Shown: in pieces, positions 1-8,104 of the stretch
Numbering within the stretch: the first letter of the stretch is position 1
Layout of the letters: the number at the start of each line of letters is the position of its first letter
From: Rhodococcus spelaei
GTDB lineage: Bacteria; Actinomycetota; Actinomycetes; Mycobacteriales; Mycobacteriaceae
Assembly (NCBI RefSeq): GCF_006704125.1
Contig: NZ_VIGH01000007.1
Span: 271,232-335,231 of the forward strand
Reading direction: 5' to 3'
DNA length: 64,000 nucleotides
Translations under genes and position numbers: made by a program
Notes under the pieces: generated by a model
Told to the model about the DNA's origin: nothing
Database searches by the model: none
What the model saw: the letters and a program-made list of their open reading frames with translations, nothing else

Positions 1-958
1 GCCCGCCGTCGACGGTGGCCTCGACCACGGCCTGCGCCAGTCCGCCGTGCGCGCGCACCTGCACGACGCATTCGACGGGGCCGGTGGGCGCGACGCCCGA
101 CGTCCAGATCGCGCGGTCGGCCGCGATCGACCACACCTGCAGTCGCTCGGCCGAACCCACCTTCACGGTGCCGGTCTCGGGCTCGATCTCGGTGACGTAG
201 CGCGGCTTGCCGTCCGCCGCCGGGCCCTCGACGCCGAGTCCCTTGCGCTGGCCGATGGTGAAACCGTGCACGCCCTCGTGGTCGGCGAGTTCCTCGCCGG
301 AGTCGGCGTCGACGATCTTGCCGGGCCGGATCCCGATCTTCGCGCCGAGGAACGCACGGGTGTCCCCGGACGGGATGAAGCAGATGTCGTGGCTGTCGGG
401 CTTGTCCGCGACGGCGAGCCCACGCTCGGCGGCCTCGGCGCGGATCTGCGGCTTCGGGGTGTCGCCGACCGGGAACATCGCCCGCGACAACTGCGCCGCG
501 GTGAGCACGCCCAGCACGTACGACTGGTCCTTGTCCGCGTCCACCGCGCGGCGCAGCACCCCGTCGGTGAGCTGCGCGTAGTGCCCGGTGGCGACGGCGT
601 CGAAGCCGAGCGCGAGCGCGCGGTCGGCCAGCGCGGCGAACTTGATCTTCTCGTTGCAGCGCAGGCACGGGTTGGGTGTCTCGCCGGCGGCGTAGGACTC
701 GATGAAGTCCTCGATCACGTCTTCCTTGAACCGGTCCGCGAAATCCCAGACGTAGAACGGGATCCCGAGGACGTCGGCCGCGCGGCGGGCGTCGCCGGCG
801 TCCTCCTTGGAGCAGCACCCACGCGAGCCGGTGCGCAGGGTCCCCGGCGCGGTGGACAGCGCCAGGTGCACCCCGACCACCTCGTGTCCGGCCTCGACGG
901 CGCGCGCCGCGGCCACCGCGGAGTCCACTCCGCCACTCATCGCCGCCAGTACTCGCAT
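1..958 (-). CDS. mnmA: tRNA-specific 2-thiouridylase MnmA (3' end cut by window edge)
   Basis: MnmA adenylates and thiolates U34 of Lys, Glu and Gln tRNAs in the cytoplasm, using sulfur relayed from a cysteine desulfurase. The reading frame starts [13 protein letters not shown], an N-terminal PP-loop ATP-binding motif. It continues with [12 protein letters not shown] (first cysteine of the disulfide pair) and [10 protein letters not shown] (second catalytic cysteine region), all family hallmarks. About 319 codons are inside the window; the stop lies beyond base 1. The ATG overlaps the TGA of the upstream cysteine desulfurase by one base, so the sulfur donor and the thiolase are probably translated together. 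The same pair is adjacent in mycobacteria. Confidence 0.95.
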   Translation of the reverse strand, partial: MRVLAAMSGGVDSAVAAARAVEAGHEVVGVHLALSTAPGTLRTGSRGCCSKEDAGDARRAADVLGIPFYVWDFADRFKEDVIEDFIESYAAGETPNPCLRCNEKIKFAALADRALALGFDAVATGHYAQLTDGVLRRAVDADKDQSYVLGVLTAAQLSRAMFPVGDTPKPQIRAEAAERGLAVADKPDSHDICFIPSGDTRAFLGAKIGIRPGKIVDADSGEELADHEGVHGFTIGQRKGLGVEGPAADGKPRYVTEIEPETGTVKVGSAERLQVWSIAADRAIWTSGVAPTGPVECVVQVRAHGGLAQAVVEATVDGG

Positions 959-2205
959 CAGCGCACTCCTCCCCGTGATCCCGCGCCGGCAAGTCCAGCG
1001 GCCCTTGCTCTTTCGACGACCTGCGGTAGCGCCGCAACGAGTGCGTCCACATCTGCGTCGGTCGAGGTGTGCCCGAGCGAGAACCGCAATGATCCGCGCG
1101 CCAACCGGGAGTCGACGCCCATCGCGATCAGCACGTGACTGGCGCTCGCCACTCCGGCCGTACACGCCGATCCGGTGGAGCACTCGATGCCGGCCGCGTC
1201 CAGCAGCATGAGCAGCGAATCACCCTCGCAACCGGGAAAGGTGAAGTGCGCGTTGCCCGGCAGCCGGTCGGCACCGCGCGGTCCGTTGAGCACCGCGCCG
1301 TCGATCACCGACGCCACACCGTCCAGCAGGCGGTCGCGCAACCGGGTCAGTTCCGTGGTTCGGGAGTCCAGATCCGTCACGGTCTTTCGCAGCGCGGTCG
1401 CCATCGACACCACCGACGCGGTGTCCAGGGTTCCGGCGCGCAGGTCGCGTTCGTGACCACCGCCGTGCAGCAGCGGAACACACGGCACCGTCCGGCCGAG
1501 CAGCAACGCACCGGTTCCGTGCGGTCCGCCGAACTTGTGTGCGGCAACGCTCAGCGCGGACAGTCCGCTGCTCGCGAAGTCCACCGGCAGCTGAGCGGCG
1601 GCCTGCACCGCGTCGCTGTGGATCGGGATGCCGAATTCGGCTGCGACGGCGGACAGTTCCGCGATCGGCATGATCGAACCGACCTCGTTGTTGGCCCACA
1701 TGACCGTGATCAGGGCGGTCTCGTCGCCGTGGCGTTCGAGCTCGGCGCGCAGCACGGCGGGGTCGACGCGGCACTGCGCGTCCACGGGCAGCCACGTCAC
1801 CTCCGCGCCCTCGTGCAAGGCCAGCCACTCCACGGCGTCGAGGACGGCGTGGTGCTCGACGGCACTCGCGACGATGCGACGGCGGCGCGGGTCGGCATCG
1901 CGGCGCGCCCAGTAGATCCCCTTGACCGCGAGATTGTCGGACTCGGTACCACCGGAGGTGAACAGGACCTCCGACGGCCGTGCGCCGAGGTCGGCCGCGA
2001 TCGACTCGCGCGACTCCTCGACACGGCGGCGCGCCGCCCGCCCGGATCCGTGCAGCGACGACGCGTTGCCGACCGTCGACAGCACCTCCGTCATGGCGTG
2101 GACCGCCTCGGGAAGCATCGGGGTGGTCGCGGCGTGATCGAGGTACACCGGAGCGGACCGCGGGGTGTCACTGCGGCCGGGAGTACGGGGGCGAGGCGAA
2201 TTCAT
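958..2205 (-). CDS. iscS: Cysteine desulfurase (NifS/IscS family)
   Basis: PLP enzyme that takes sulfur from cysteine as an enzyme persulfide for tRNA thiolation and probably Fe-S assembly. The N-terminus carries YLDHAATTP, the usual opening of class V aminotransferase-fold desulfurases. The PLP lysine is in [11 protein letters not shown]. The mobile-loop catalytic cysteine is in STGSACTAG. The ATG at 2205 (MNSPRPRT) is chosen; an in-frame start nine codons upstream (2232) is possible because neither has a strong ribosome site. The stop overlaps the mnmA start, which supports a role as its sulfur donor. IscS versus a tRNA-dedicated paralogue cannot be told from sequence alone. Confidence 0.93.
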   Translation of the reverse strand: MNSPRPRTPGRSDTPRSAPVYLDHAATTPMLPEAVHAMTEVLSTVGNASSLHGSGRAARRRVEESRESIAADLGARPSEVLFTSGGTESDNLAVKGIYWARRDADPRRRRIVASAVEHHAVLDAVEWLALHEGAEVTWLPVDAQCRVDPAVLRAELERHGDETALITVMWANNEVGSIMPIAELSAVAAEFGIPIHSDAVQAAAQLPVDFASSGLSALSVAAHKFGGPHGTGALLLGRTVPCVPLLHGGGHERDLRAGTLDTASVVSMATALRKTVTDLDSRTTELTRLRDRLLDGVASVIDGAVLNGPRGADRLPGNAHFTFPGCEGDSLLMLLDAAGIECSTGSACTAGVASASHVLIAMGVDSRLARGSLRFSLGHTSTDADVDALVAALPQVVERARAAGLAGAGSRGGVR

Positions 2206-2268
2206 GTCCCGACCAGGATAGCCCGTCGCCACATCCCGCCCCGACGGGCGACTGCGCTGGTAGGCGCG

Positions 2269-3126
2269 TCAGGATGCGAATGTGGCGCGCCCCACCAGGG
2301 TGCGCTCGAGAATCTCGTGTGCGACCGTGTCGGCGTCGCACCGCACCAGCGCCTCGCACCGCGCCGCCAGTTCGCGGCGATCGGTGCCCGGTTCCAGCAG
2401 CGGCGCCAACCGGACCTCGACCTCGATCCGGCGCAGCCGCACGATCCGGCGCAGCGACGCGGCCATGGTCTGGTCGCCGACGAAACAGACAGCGGTGTCG
2501 AGTTCGCCGCCGGCCCGGCAGTACCGGATGCCGATCGGCGCCACCAGCGCCCCCGCATCGATCGCGGACTGGAACATCGCGGGGCGGAGCCTGCCGTAGG
2601 CCCGGCCGCACCAGGTGGTGCCCTCCGGGAACGCGACCACCCGGGCCCCGCCCCGCATCCGCTCGGCCGCCTCGTCCACGGCACCCGGCAGTTCGCTCAG
2701 TCGGCCCCGGTCGATCGGAATGACCCGCATGCGTCGGGCCAGTGTGCCGAGCAGCGGCCAGTCGAGCAGGTCGGCCCTGGCGACGAAGTCCGCGGGTTCG
2801 AGGGCGCTGAGCACCAGCACGTCCGTCCAGGACACGTGCCCCGCCACCACCAGTACGCCTCGGCCGAGCGACTGCTCGGCTCGGCCGTCGTCGTGCACCC
2901 GCATCCGCAGGCCCATCCCCCGCAGCGCGGCCCGCGCGTAGCCCCGCTGCAGTCGACGTCGCCAGCGCCCGGGCAGGATCCCACCGGCGAGCAGCACCGG
3001 CAGGGTCAGCAGCATGGCGGCGAGCATCGCGTACCGGCCGGCGACACGCACCACCCCGGCCCGCTCGGAGGCGGCGGGCACGCAGCCGTCGCCGCAGGGA
3101 CTCGACGGCATCCACTGGTGGTTCAC
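2269..3126 (-). CDS. 1-acylglycerol-3-phosphate O-acyltransferase-like protein (PlsC/OlsA family)
   Basis: Membrane-associated acyltransferase that moves a fatty acyl chain onto a lyso-lipid. It has the HX4D motif as HVSWTD and the second block FPEGTTWCG, both diagnostic of the LPLAT family. A hydrophobic stretch (MLAAMLLTLPVLLAGGI) sits near residues 25-45, before the catalytic domain. A GTG start at 3126 overlaps the stop of the upstream GNAT gene (GTGA); an ATG at 3111 is the alternative. The pairing with an OlsB-like acyltransferase suggests the second, O-acylation step of ornithine-lipid synthesis (OlsA), but a phosphatidic-acid role is equally consistent with the motifs. The same gene pair precedes iscS-mnmA in M. 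tuberculosis. Confidence 0.85.
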   Translation of the reverse strand: MNHQWMPSSPCGDGCVPAASERAGVVRVAGRYAMLAAMLLTLPVLLAGGILPGRWRRRLQRGYARAALRGMGLRMRVHDDGRAEQSLGRGVLVVAGHVSWTDVLVLSALEPADFVARADLLDWPLLGTLARRMRVIPIDRGRLSELPGAVDEAAERMRGGARVVAFPEGTTWCGRAYGRLRPAMFQSAIDAGALVAPIGIRYCRAGGELDTAVCFVGDQTMAASLRRIVRLRRIEVEVRLAPLLEPGTDRRELAARCEALVRCDADTVAHEILERTLVGRATFAS

Positions 3127-3941
3127 CGGGTGATCACCGGGACCTGCGCCGCGACCGACCGCAGCCGGTCCAGGTACCGGTCGTTGGCCTGGTCCATGCC
3201 CAGCAGCGCGACGAAGTCCGCGACGCCGAAGTCGGGGTCGTGCGCGGGTTCCCCGCAGACCTTCGCGCCGAGCCGCAGATAGCCGCGCAGCAGCGGCGGC
3301 AGGACCGCCCGACCCGACCGCGTCGGCGCCGCGTCCGGCATCGGCACGGGGCGGATCGGCCGGACCCGACGGTCCGGGGCGGTCGCGTGCCCGGCGAGCA
3401 ACAGGTCGCGGACCGCGCGGACGTTGGCTCCGGGAACGTCGTCCGGGAGCGCCCGCATCGGCACCGACACGCAGCCCATCGCCCAGCGGTAGCCGGTGAG
3501 GTCGAGGTAGTTGAGGATGCCGGCCCACATCAACCCGAGCACCGACCCGGTGCGGTGGTCCGGGTGTACGCAGGCCCGGCCCATCTCGACCAGTCCCGGG
3601 CGCAGGAGGTCGAGTGCGCTGACGTCGAACTCGGTGGCCGCGTACAGCCCGCCCGCGGCGGTCGCCGCGTCCGGGGTGAGCATCCGGTAGCAGCCGACCA
3701 CCTCGTCGGTCAGCTCGTCGCGCACGAGCAGGTGGTCGCTGTACTCGTCGAAGTGATCGGCGTCGAGGCCGTCGGTGATGCCGCGGACGGCGGACTCGAA
3801 GCCCGGTTCGGCGGCGAAGACCTGGTAGCGAAGTCGTTGCGCCGCCGTCCGGTGTTCCCGATCGGAGGACAGCAGCAGGGTGTACCGCGGTGCGGTGAGG
3901 GTGGCGAGCCGATCCTGGGCGAGAGCCTCGGTGGGGGTCAC
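3123..3941 (-). CDS. olsB: GNAT N-acyltransferase, OlsB/'hemolysin-like' family
   Basis: Probable L-ornithine N-alpha-acyltransferase that makes lyso-ornithine lipid (inferred from family and partner). The 272-residue frame contains the OlsB-type core: EFDVSALD...GLVEMGRACVHPDHRTGSVLGLMWAG, then the C-terminal signature HDPDFGVADFVALLGMDQANDRYLDRL. A GTG at 3941 (VTPTEALAQDRLATL) is chosen. Codons further upstream run into degraded IS sequence and look unlike coding. The stop overlaps the start of the O-acyltransferase, forming a two-gene module. The upstream side is the edge of the accessory island, so the native promoter may have been replaced. The symbol is tentative. Confidence 0.75.
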   Translation of the reverse strand: MTPTEALAQDRLATLTAPRYTLLLSSDREHRTAAQRLRYQVFAAEPGFESAVRGITDGLDADHFDEYSDHLLVRDELTDEVVGCYRMLTPDAATAAGGLYAATEFDVSALDLLRPGLVEMGRACVHPDHRTGSVLGLMWAGILNYLDLTGYRWAMGCVSVPMRALPDDVPGANVRAVRDLLLAGHATAPDRRVRPIRPVPMPDAAPTRSGRAVLPPLLRGYLRLGAKVCGEPAHDPDFGVADFVALLGMDQANDRYLDRLRSVAAQVPVITR

Positions 3942-4030
3942 GCATCGAAGAGTCGGGCATCCGGGCTGCGAACCGGCGTCAGCGCAGTGACACGTCGGCG
4001 GCGGGCCGGTGAACACCCACCAGCGATGGT

Positions 4031-4254
4031 TTTCGACTTGAATTGGCTCGCCGTCTCGCGTTCGAACTGACGGGTTCGTAGCGTGCCGTAGGTGACCGTG
4101 GGGATGGCTCGGTGGCTTCCTGTCACCCGTCCGGATGCAGGGTTGGCTCAAAGAGGGTTCTGCCCTCCCCACGGTCTCCGTTCGCTGCCTGGCTCAACAG
4201 AGGACCGTCGCCGAACGATGCGACCGGAAGTCGGAATGCCGGCGGCGGATACGC
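4031..4254 (+). repeat. Repeat block, copy A (IS110-type non-coding end?)
   Basis: About 224 bp that aligns by eye nearly full length to 4978-5200, in the same orientation, with scattered substitutions and small indels. Shared landmarks are TCGCGTTCGAACTGACGGGT, GGTTGGCTCAAAGAGGGTTC and GGCTCAACAGAGGACCGTCG. No convincing protein is encoded. It leads directly into a transposase C-terminal fragment. In copy B the same block precedes the transposase N-terminus, so it looks like the non-coding left end of an IS110-family element, where the bridge RNA is encoded in IS110-group elements. Confidence 0.7.
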
Positions 4255-4429
4255 CTCCCACCAACGCAAGATGGCGGAAGGCAAGACTTCCCGCGAGGCC
4301 ATGCGACGCCTCAAACCGCAAGTCGCCAAGAAGCTCTGGCGCACCATGCGCGACGACTATCAACTGTCACGCGAACTTGCCGACCTCGACCCGAATCCGG
4401 CCGCTAAGTTTCGCGCTCAGCTGGGTTGA
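4245..4429 (+). pseudogene. IS110-family transposase, C-terminal remnant
   Basis: Frame reads GYASHQRKMAEGKTSREAMRRLKPQVAKKLWRTMRDD in segments, the characteristic end of IS110/IS1111 DEDD transposases (RR-EGK-REAMRCLKR--A..WRTM-DD). The N-terminal RuvC-like domain and the whole central part are missing. The fragment is fused straight onto repeat block A, so a deletion removed some 300 codons between the left end and the C-terminus. Its 3' end overlaps the end of the opposite-strand orphan gene. Non-functional. Confidence 0.7.
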
Positions 4430-4895
4430 CTGGGAGGGACTCTCCCAGCGATCCCCACCAATGGATACCAGCGGCGTCTGGCTTCAATTTCCGCGCCACG
4501 GTTCCCAGCGGCTCGCCGAGGTCTCCGGCGGCAACGTCCTGCCCGAACCGCACAGGATCCTCAGCGGCCGCACCGTTCGGGTAGTCGTCCACCGTTCGAC
4601 GAATACCCAATGTGCTCGGGTACCCGTGGTACCGGTACACCACACAGAACGCCACATCTCCTTCAACCCAGGCGTCGATGACACCGACACCCCACACCAT
4701 GGACCACGAATTGCTGGCGACACTCGCGAGACATGCATGAAGTGCGCGACACGACCATGCCTCCGTAGGCCGCTCGAACAGTTCAATCAACTGCCGATGA
4801 CGCTGCGTCATCCGCGGTTGCGTAGGTGAGTAGGTTCGGCTCGCCACCTCGCGATCACCGAAAAAGTCCTCATCGGTCGTGAAGTTCCACGGCAT
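4404..4895 (-). CDS. Hypothetical protein, between the two IS110 remnants
   Basis: 163-residue frame starting MPWNFTTDEDFFGD. I do not recognise a named domain. The centre (SWSMVWGVGVIDAWVEGDVAFCVVYRYHG) and the end (RRTVDDYPNGAAAEDPVRFGQDVAAGDLGEP and WWGSLGESLP) have ordinary protein composition rather than the Arg/Pro/Ala-rich composition of shadow frames in this genome. The residues after the Tyr-rich segment look like a soluble alpha/beta protein. It sits alone between two degraded IS110 fragments in the opposite orientation. A short hydrophilic N-terminus without signal peptide suggests a cytoplasmic protein. Function unknown. Confidence 0.6.
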   Translation of the reverse strand: MPWNFTTDEDFFGDREVASRTYSPTQPRMTQRHRQLIELFERPTEAWSCRALHACLASVASNSWSMVWGVGVIDAWVEGDVAFCVVYRYHGYPSTLGIRRTVDDYPNGAAAEDPVRFGQDVAAGDLGEPLGTVARKLKPDAAGIHWWGSLGESLPVNPAERET

Positions 4896-4977
4896 ACGGC
4901 AACCCTAATCTGGGGTCCCCGAATCAGACACGCAGTCACGTAGGGCGAGCTCCTCGAAGAACGGTGCAGGTCGACGC

Positions 4978-5200
4978 TTCCGACTTGTATGGGTTCGCGG
5001 CCTCGCGTTCGAACTGACGGGTTATTGGCGTGCCGTGTGACCGTGGGGATGGCTCGAGGCGCTTCCTGCCACCCGTCCGGCCGAAGGGTTGGCTCAAAGA
5101 GGGTTCTGTCCTCCCCACGGTTCCCGTTCGTGGCTTGGCTCAACAGAGGACCGTCGCCGAAGGATGCGACCGGAAGTCGGAATGCCGGCCGCGGATACCC
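4978..5200 (+). repeat. Repeat block, copy B (IS110-type non-coding end?)
   Basis: Second copy of the block at 4031-4254, direct orientation, about 0.95 kb downstream. Here the block stands where an IS110-group left end should be, some 30 bp upstream of a readable transposase N-terminus. Conservation of a non-coding block longer than the adjoining coding remnants is what one expects of a structured RNA or terminal sequence. No promoter was identified with confidence. Confidence 0.7.
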
Positions 5201-5232
5201 CCTGTCCACTCGCATGGAAGAGGCCCGCCTCG

Positions 5233-5650
5233 GTGATCGTGATTGGTATCGACCCACACAAGTCCACCCACACCGCCACCGCCGTCGACCCGGCGTCGAA
5301 TACCGACCTCGGGTCGATCCGGATCAGTTCATCGTTCCTCGCCCGTACCGGCAACCCCACCAGATTCGCGAACGAGGCCGAGTTTGCGAGCTACACCGGC
5401 ACCGCGCCAGTCGAGGTCGCCAGCGCCGACAAGCAGCGCCACCGACTCTCCCGTGGCGGCGACCGGACCCTCGACGCCGCCATCCACATCGTCGCCGTGC
5501 CCCAGGCGCGGACACCGATGAGCCCCGGCTACGGATATCACCGCCGCAGGATCGAGGAGGGCAAGACGCCACGCGAGGCGATGCGCTGCCTGAAAAGGAA
5601 GGTTGCGAAACGACTTTGGCGCACGATGCGTGACGACCAACTGGGCAGGT
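5233..5650 (+). pseudogene. IS110-family transposase, internally deleted
   Basis: Frame begins VIVIGIDPHKSTHTATAVD, the conserved N-terminal DEDD/RuvC-like motif of IS110 transposases (first catalytic Asp in GIDPHK). After about 20 codons it jumps to C-terminal motifs: FASYTGTAPVEVAS, HRLSRGGDRTLDAAIH and RRRIEEGKTPREAMRCLKRK...WRTMRDD. Roughly 250 central codons are absent, so the protein cannot be active although the frame is open across the junction. No stop at the expected place; the frame drifts into the arsR upstream region. This remnant is directly upstream of the ars operon and marks the left edge of that cluster. Confidence 0.8.
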
Positions 5651-5718
5651 TGACGGCGCACGCCGCGGCAATCGCACGAGGAGTCAGGGGCTCACCCTCG
5701 ACTCGTGATTTGAAATCT

Positions 5719-5730
5719 GTCAATATTGAC
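5719..5730. promoter_or_regulatory. Palindromic ArsR operator candidate
   Basis: GTCAATATTGAC is a perfect 12-bp palindrome ending 2 bp before the GTG of the first arsR gene. SmtB/ArsR repressors bind AT-rich palindromes of this kind at their own promoters. Its position leaves no room for a ribosome binding site, so the message is probably leaderless or very short-leadered, with repressor binding blocking transcription initiation. Confidence 0.55.
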
Positions 5731-5732
5731 GG

Positions 5733-6119
5733 GTGTCGAATCAGGAATCGTCGGAGATCGGCGCTTGTTGTGCGCCGCTGGCGCGCGAGCCGCTGACCCA
5801 GGACTGGGCGGGTGACCTGGCCCGGATGTTCAAGGCGCTCGGCGATCCGGTCCGTCTGCGACTGCTGAGCCTGGTTGCCAGTCATGCCGGCGGAGAGGCC
5901 TGCGTATGCGACATCTCCGAGTCGTTCGAGCTGTCTCAGCCGACCATCTCGCACCACCTCAAGGTGCTGCGCGAGGCGGGGTTGCTGGACTGCGAGCGAC
6001 GGGGCACCTGGGTCTACTACCGGGCGATCCCCGCTGCGCTGCAGCAACTCTCGGCCGTGCTGCTCACCGAGGGTGAACCCGCTGCGGCGTCCGAGGCCTG
6101 CACGGAGGTTCCCGCGTGA
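5733..6119 (+). CDS. arsR: ArsR-family arsenite-responsive repressor
   Basis: Dimeric winged-helix repressor that releases DNA on binding As(III). The 128-residue protein has the ArsR helix-turn-helix (SQPTISHHLKVLREAGLLDCERRGTWVYYR, residues about 68-97). It carries cysteine pairs at residues 12-13 (ACCAPL) and 57/59 (ACVCD); the second is the classic metalloid site on the alpha-3 helix. The GTG start is chosen because the N-terminal ACCAPLAREPLT segment is typical of actinobacterial ArsR, and the operator palindrome abuts it. The stop overlaps the GTG of acr3 by 4 bp, so regulator and pump are translationally coupled. Confidence 0.92.
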   Translation: MSNQESSEIGACCAPLAREPLTQDWAGDLARMFKALGDPVRLRLLSLVASHAGGEACVCDISESFELSQPTISHHLKVLREAGLLDCERRGTWVYYRAIPAALQQLSAVLLTEGEPAAASEACTEVPA

Positions 6120-7189
6120 CCACGACAACCGAACATTCCGTGGTCGTCGGCAAGCTGGCCACCCTCGACCGCTACCTGCCCGTCTGGATCGGCGCGGCAA
6201 TGGTCGCCGGACTGCTCCTCGGACGCGCGATCCCCGGACTGGACACTGCGATCGGGAGGGTGCAGATCGACGGCATCTCGTTGCCGATCGCGCTCGGCCT
6301 GCTGGTCATGATGTACCCGGTGCTGGCGAAGGTCCGCTACGACCGCCTCGACACCGTCACCGGCGACCGCAGGCTCCTGATCGGCTCACTGGTGCTGAAC
6401 TGGGTCCTCGGGCCCGCACTGATGTTCGCCCTCGCCTGGATCTTCCTGCCGGACCTGCCCGAGTACCGGACCGGGCTGATCATCGTCGGCCTGGCCCGGT
6501 GCATCGCGATGGTGATCATCTGGAACGACCTCGCGTGCGGGGACCGCGAGGCCGCGGCCGTCCTGGTCGCGATCAACTCCGTCTTCCAGGTGCTCATGTT
6601 CGCCGTCCTCGGCTGGTTCTACCTCTCGGTGCTGCCCGGCTGGCTCGGACTGGAGCAGACCACTATCGACACCTCGCCGTGGCAGATCGCCAAATCGGTG
6701 TTGATCTTCCTCGGCATCCCGCTGCTCGCTGGTTACCTGAGCCGCCGCTTTGGCGAGAAGGCCAGGGGGCGCGACTGGTACGAGTCCACGTTCCTACCGA
6801 GGATCGGCCCGTGGGCGCTGTACGGGCTGCTGTTCACCATCGTGATCCTCTTCGCGCTGCAGGGCGACCAGATCACCTCCCGTCCCCTCGACGTGGTGCG
6901 AATCGCGATCCCGCTGCTCGCGTATTTCGCGATCATGTGGGGCGGCGGCTACCTTCTCGGCGCCGCACTGGGATTGGGCTACCAGCGCACCACCACGCTC
7001 GCGTTCACCGCGGCGGGCAACAACTTCGAACTCGCCATCGCCGTCGCCATAGCGACGTACGGCGCGACGTCCGGCCAGGCGCTGGCCGGGGTGGTCGGTC
7101 CGCTCATCGAGGTCCCCGTCCTCGTCGGGCTCGTCTACGTCTCCCTCGCACTGCGCAAACGCTTCACCAGCACACCCGTGTCCGCCTGA
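6116..7189 (+). CDS. acr3: Arsenite efflux permease, ACR3 family
   Basis: Integral membrane exporter of As(OH)3. The 357-residue protein has about ten hydrophobic helices, starting at residues 20-38. It keeps the conserved Acr3 cysteine at residue 129 in GLARCIAMVIIWNDLACGD, followed by the Asn/Asp motif of that helix. The second half has TAAGNNFELAIAVAIATYG, a further ACR3 signature. It belongs to the Acr3 family rather than E. coli-type ArsB, despite the common annotation 'arsB'. The GTG start overlaps arsR; arsC genes follow, giving the standard sense-reduce-export operon. Confidence 0.95.
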   Translation: MTTTTEHSVVVGKLATLDRYLPVWIGAAMVAGLLLGRAIPGLDTAIGRVQIDGISLPIALGLLVMMYPVLAKVRYDRLDTVTGDRRLLIGSLVLNWVLGPALMFALAWIFLPDLPEYRTGLIIVGLARCIAMVIIWNDLACGDREAAAVLVAINSVFQVLMFAVLGWFYLSVLPGWLGLEQTTIDTSPWQIAKSVLIFLGIPLLAGYLSRRFGEKARGRDWYESTFLPRIGPWALYGLLFTIVILFALQGDQITSRPLDVVRIAIPLLAYFAIMWGGGYLLGAALGLGYQRTTTLAFTAAGNNFELAIAVAIATYGATSGQALAGVVGPLIEVPVLVGLVYVSLALRKRFTSTPVSA

Positions 7190-7217
7190 CCGACTTCGTC
7201 TCCCGAAAGGACCGTTC

Positions 7218-7628
7218 ATGTCCACGACACCGAGCGTGTTGTTCGTCTGCGTCCACAACGCCGGCCGCTCCCAGATGGCCGCCGGATTCCTCACCCACCT
7301 CGCCGGCGAGTCGATCGAAGTCCGCTCCGCCGGCAGCGCACCCGCCGAGACGATCAACTCCGCGGCCGTCGAGGCGATGGCCGAGGTCGGCGTCGACATC
7401 TCGATGCAGTCGCCGAAGATCCTCACCCCCGACGCAGTCGAATCCTCGACCGTGGTGATCACCATGGGCTGCGGCGACGCGTGCCCGGTGTTCCCCGGAA
7501 TCAGCTACCGCGACTGGGCCCTCGACGATCCGGCAGGCAAGGGCGTCGAGGCCGTCCGCCCGATCCGGGACCAGATACGCGAGCGTGTCGAAGCGCTGAT
7601 CGCCGAACTCGTTCCCGCGACCACCTGA
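7218..7628 (+). CDS. arsC: Arsenate reductase, low-molecular-weight phosphatase fold
   Basis: Reduces As(V) to As(III), the form exported by Acr3. The N-terminal P-loop is LFVCVHNAGRSQMA (nucleophile Cys11 followed by the Arg). A downstream thiol pair, Cys85 and Cys89, lies in TMGCGDACP, and the general-acid loop is YRDWALDDPAGKG. This is the three-cysteine layout of thioredoxin- or mycothiol/mycoredoxin-linked actinobacterial ArsC enzymes. In a mycothiol producer the partner is likely mycothiol or thioredoxin (inference). It lies 28 bp after acr3, with an ATG preceded by GAAAGGA, and is part of the operon. Confidence 0.93.
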   Translation: MSTTPSVLFVCVHNAGRSQMAAGFLTHLAGESIEVRSAGSAPAETINSAAVEAMAEVGVDISMQSPKILTPDAVESSTVVITMGCGDACPVFPGISYRDWALDDPAGKGVEAVRPIRDQIRERVEALIAELVPATT

Positions 7629-7643
7629 GACGAGGACCCCTCG

Positions 7644-8057
7644 ATGACCAGACCCTCTGTGCTGTTCGTGTGCGTCAAGAACGGCGGTAAGTCGCAGATG
7701 GCCGCCGGCCTGATGCGAGCCGCCGCCGGCGACACCGTCGACGTCCACTCGGCCGGAACGAAACCCGGCGCTGCGATCAACGCCCTCTCCGCAGAATCCC
7801 TGCTCGAAGTGGGTGTCGACATCACCGGCGAGCACCCGAAGCCCATCGACGCGCAGCTCGTGCGCGACGTCGACGTCGACGTCCCCCTCGGCACCGAGGC
7901 TCACCTCGACCCGGTGCCCGGCACCCGATTCGAGAACTGGGACACCGACGAACCGTCCGAGCGCGGCATCGACGGCATCGAGCGGATGCGCCTGGTCCGC
8001 GACGACATCGCTGCCCGCGTCACCGACCTCGCAGCAGGCCTACGGAATCACGACTGA
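7644..8057 (+). CDS. Second ArsC-like low-molecular-weight phosphatase-fold protein
   Basis: 137-residue paralogue of the preceding ArsC, only 15 bp downstream. The P-loop is altered to LFVCVKNGGKSQMA: Cys10 is kept but the HNAGR core is changed to KNGGK. The Cys85/Cys89 pair is absent, replaced by DVDVDVPLGTEAHLD. The acid loop ENWDTDEPSERG is retained. With one active-site thiol it could act as an arsenate-mycothiol transferase needing an external reductant, as described for Corynebacterium ArsC1/ArsC2-type enzymes. It could also be a non-arsenate phosphatase homologue. The P-loop Arg to Lys change makes its activity uncertain. Confidence 0.8.
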   Translation: MTRPSVLFVCVKNGGKSQMAAGLMRAAAGDTVDVHSAGTKPGAAINALSAESLLEVGVDITGEHPKPIDAQLVRDVDVDVPLGTEAHLDPVPGTRFENWDTDEPSERGIDGIERMRLVRDDIAARVTDLAAGLRNHD

Positions 8058-8104
8058 CCGCCTGCCCGGCTCCGAGCCTCCGGGCCGGGCAGGCGGTGTG
8101 TCGT

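Noticed and set aside
1135..3282. A 715-codon plus-strand frame opposite iscS and the acyltransferase
   Set aside because: Shadow frame of the opposite genes; no recognisable motif and atypical composition.
4112..4429. A 105-codon frame running through repeat block A into the transposase fragment, as a fusion gene
   Set aside because: Only the last 60 codons have homology to a protein; the first part is non-coding repeat block present elsewhere without this frame.
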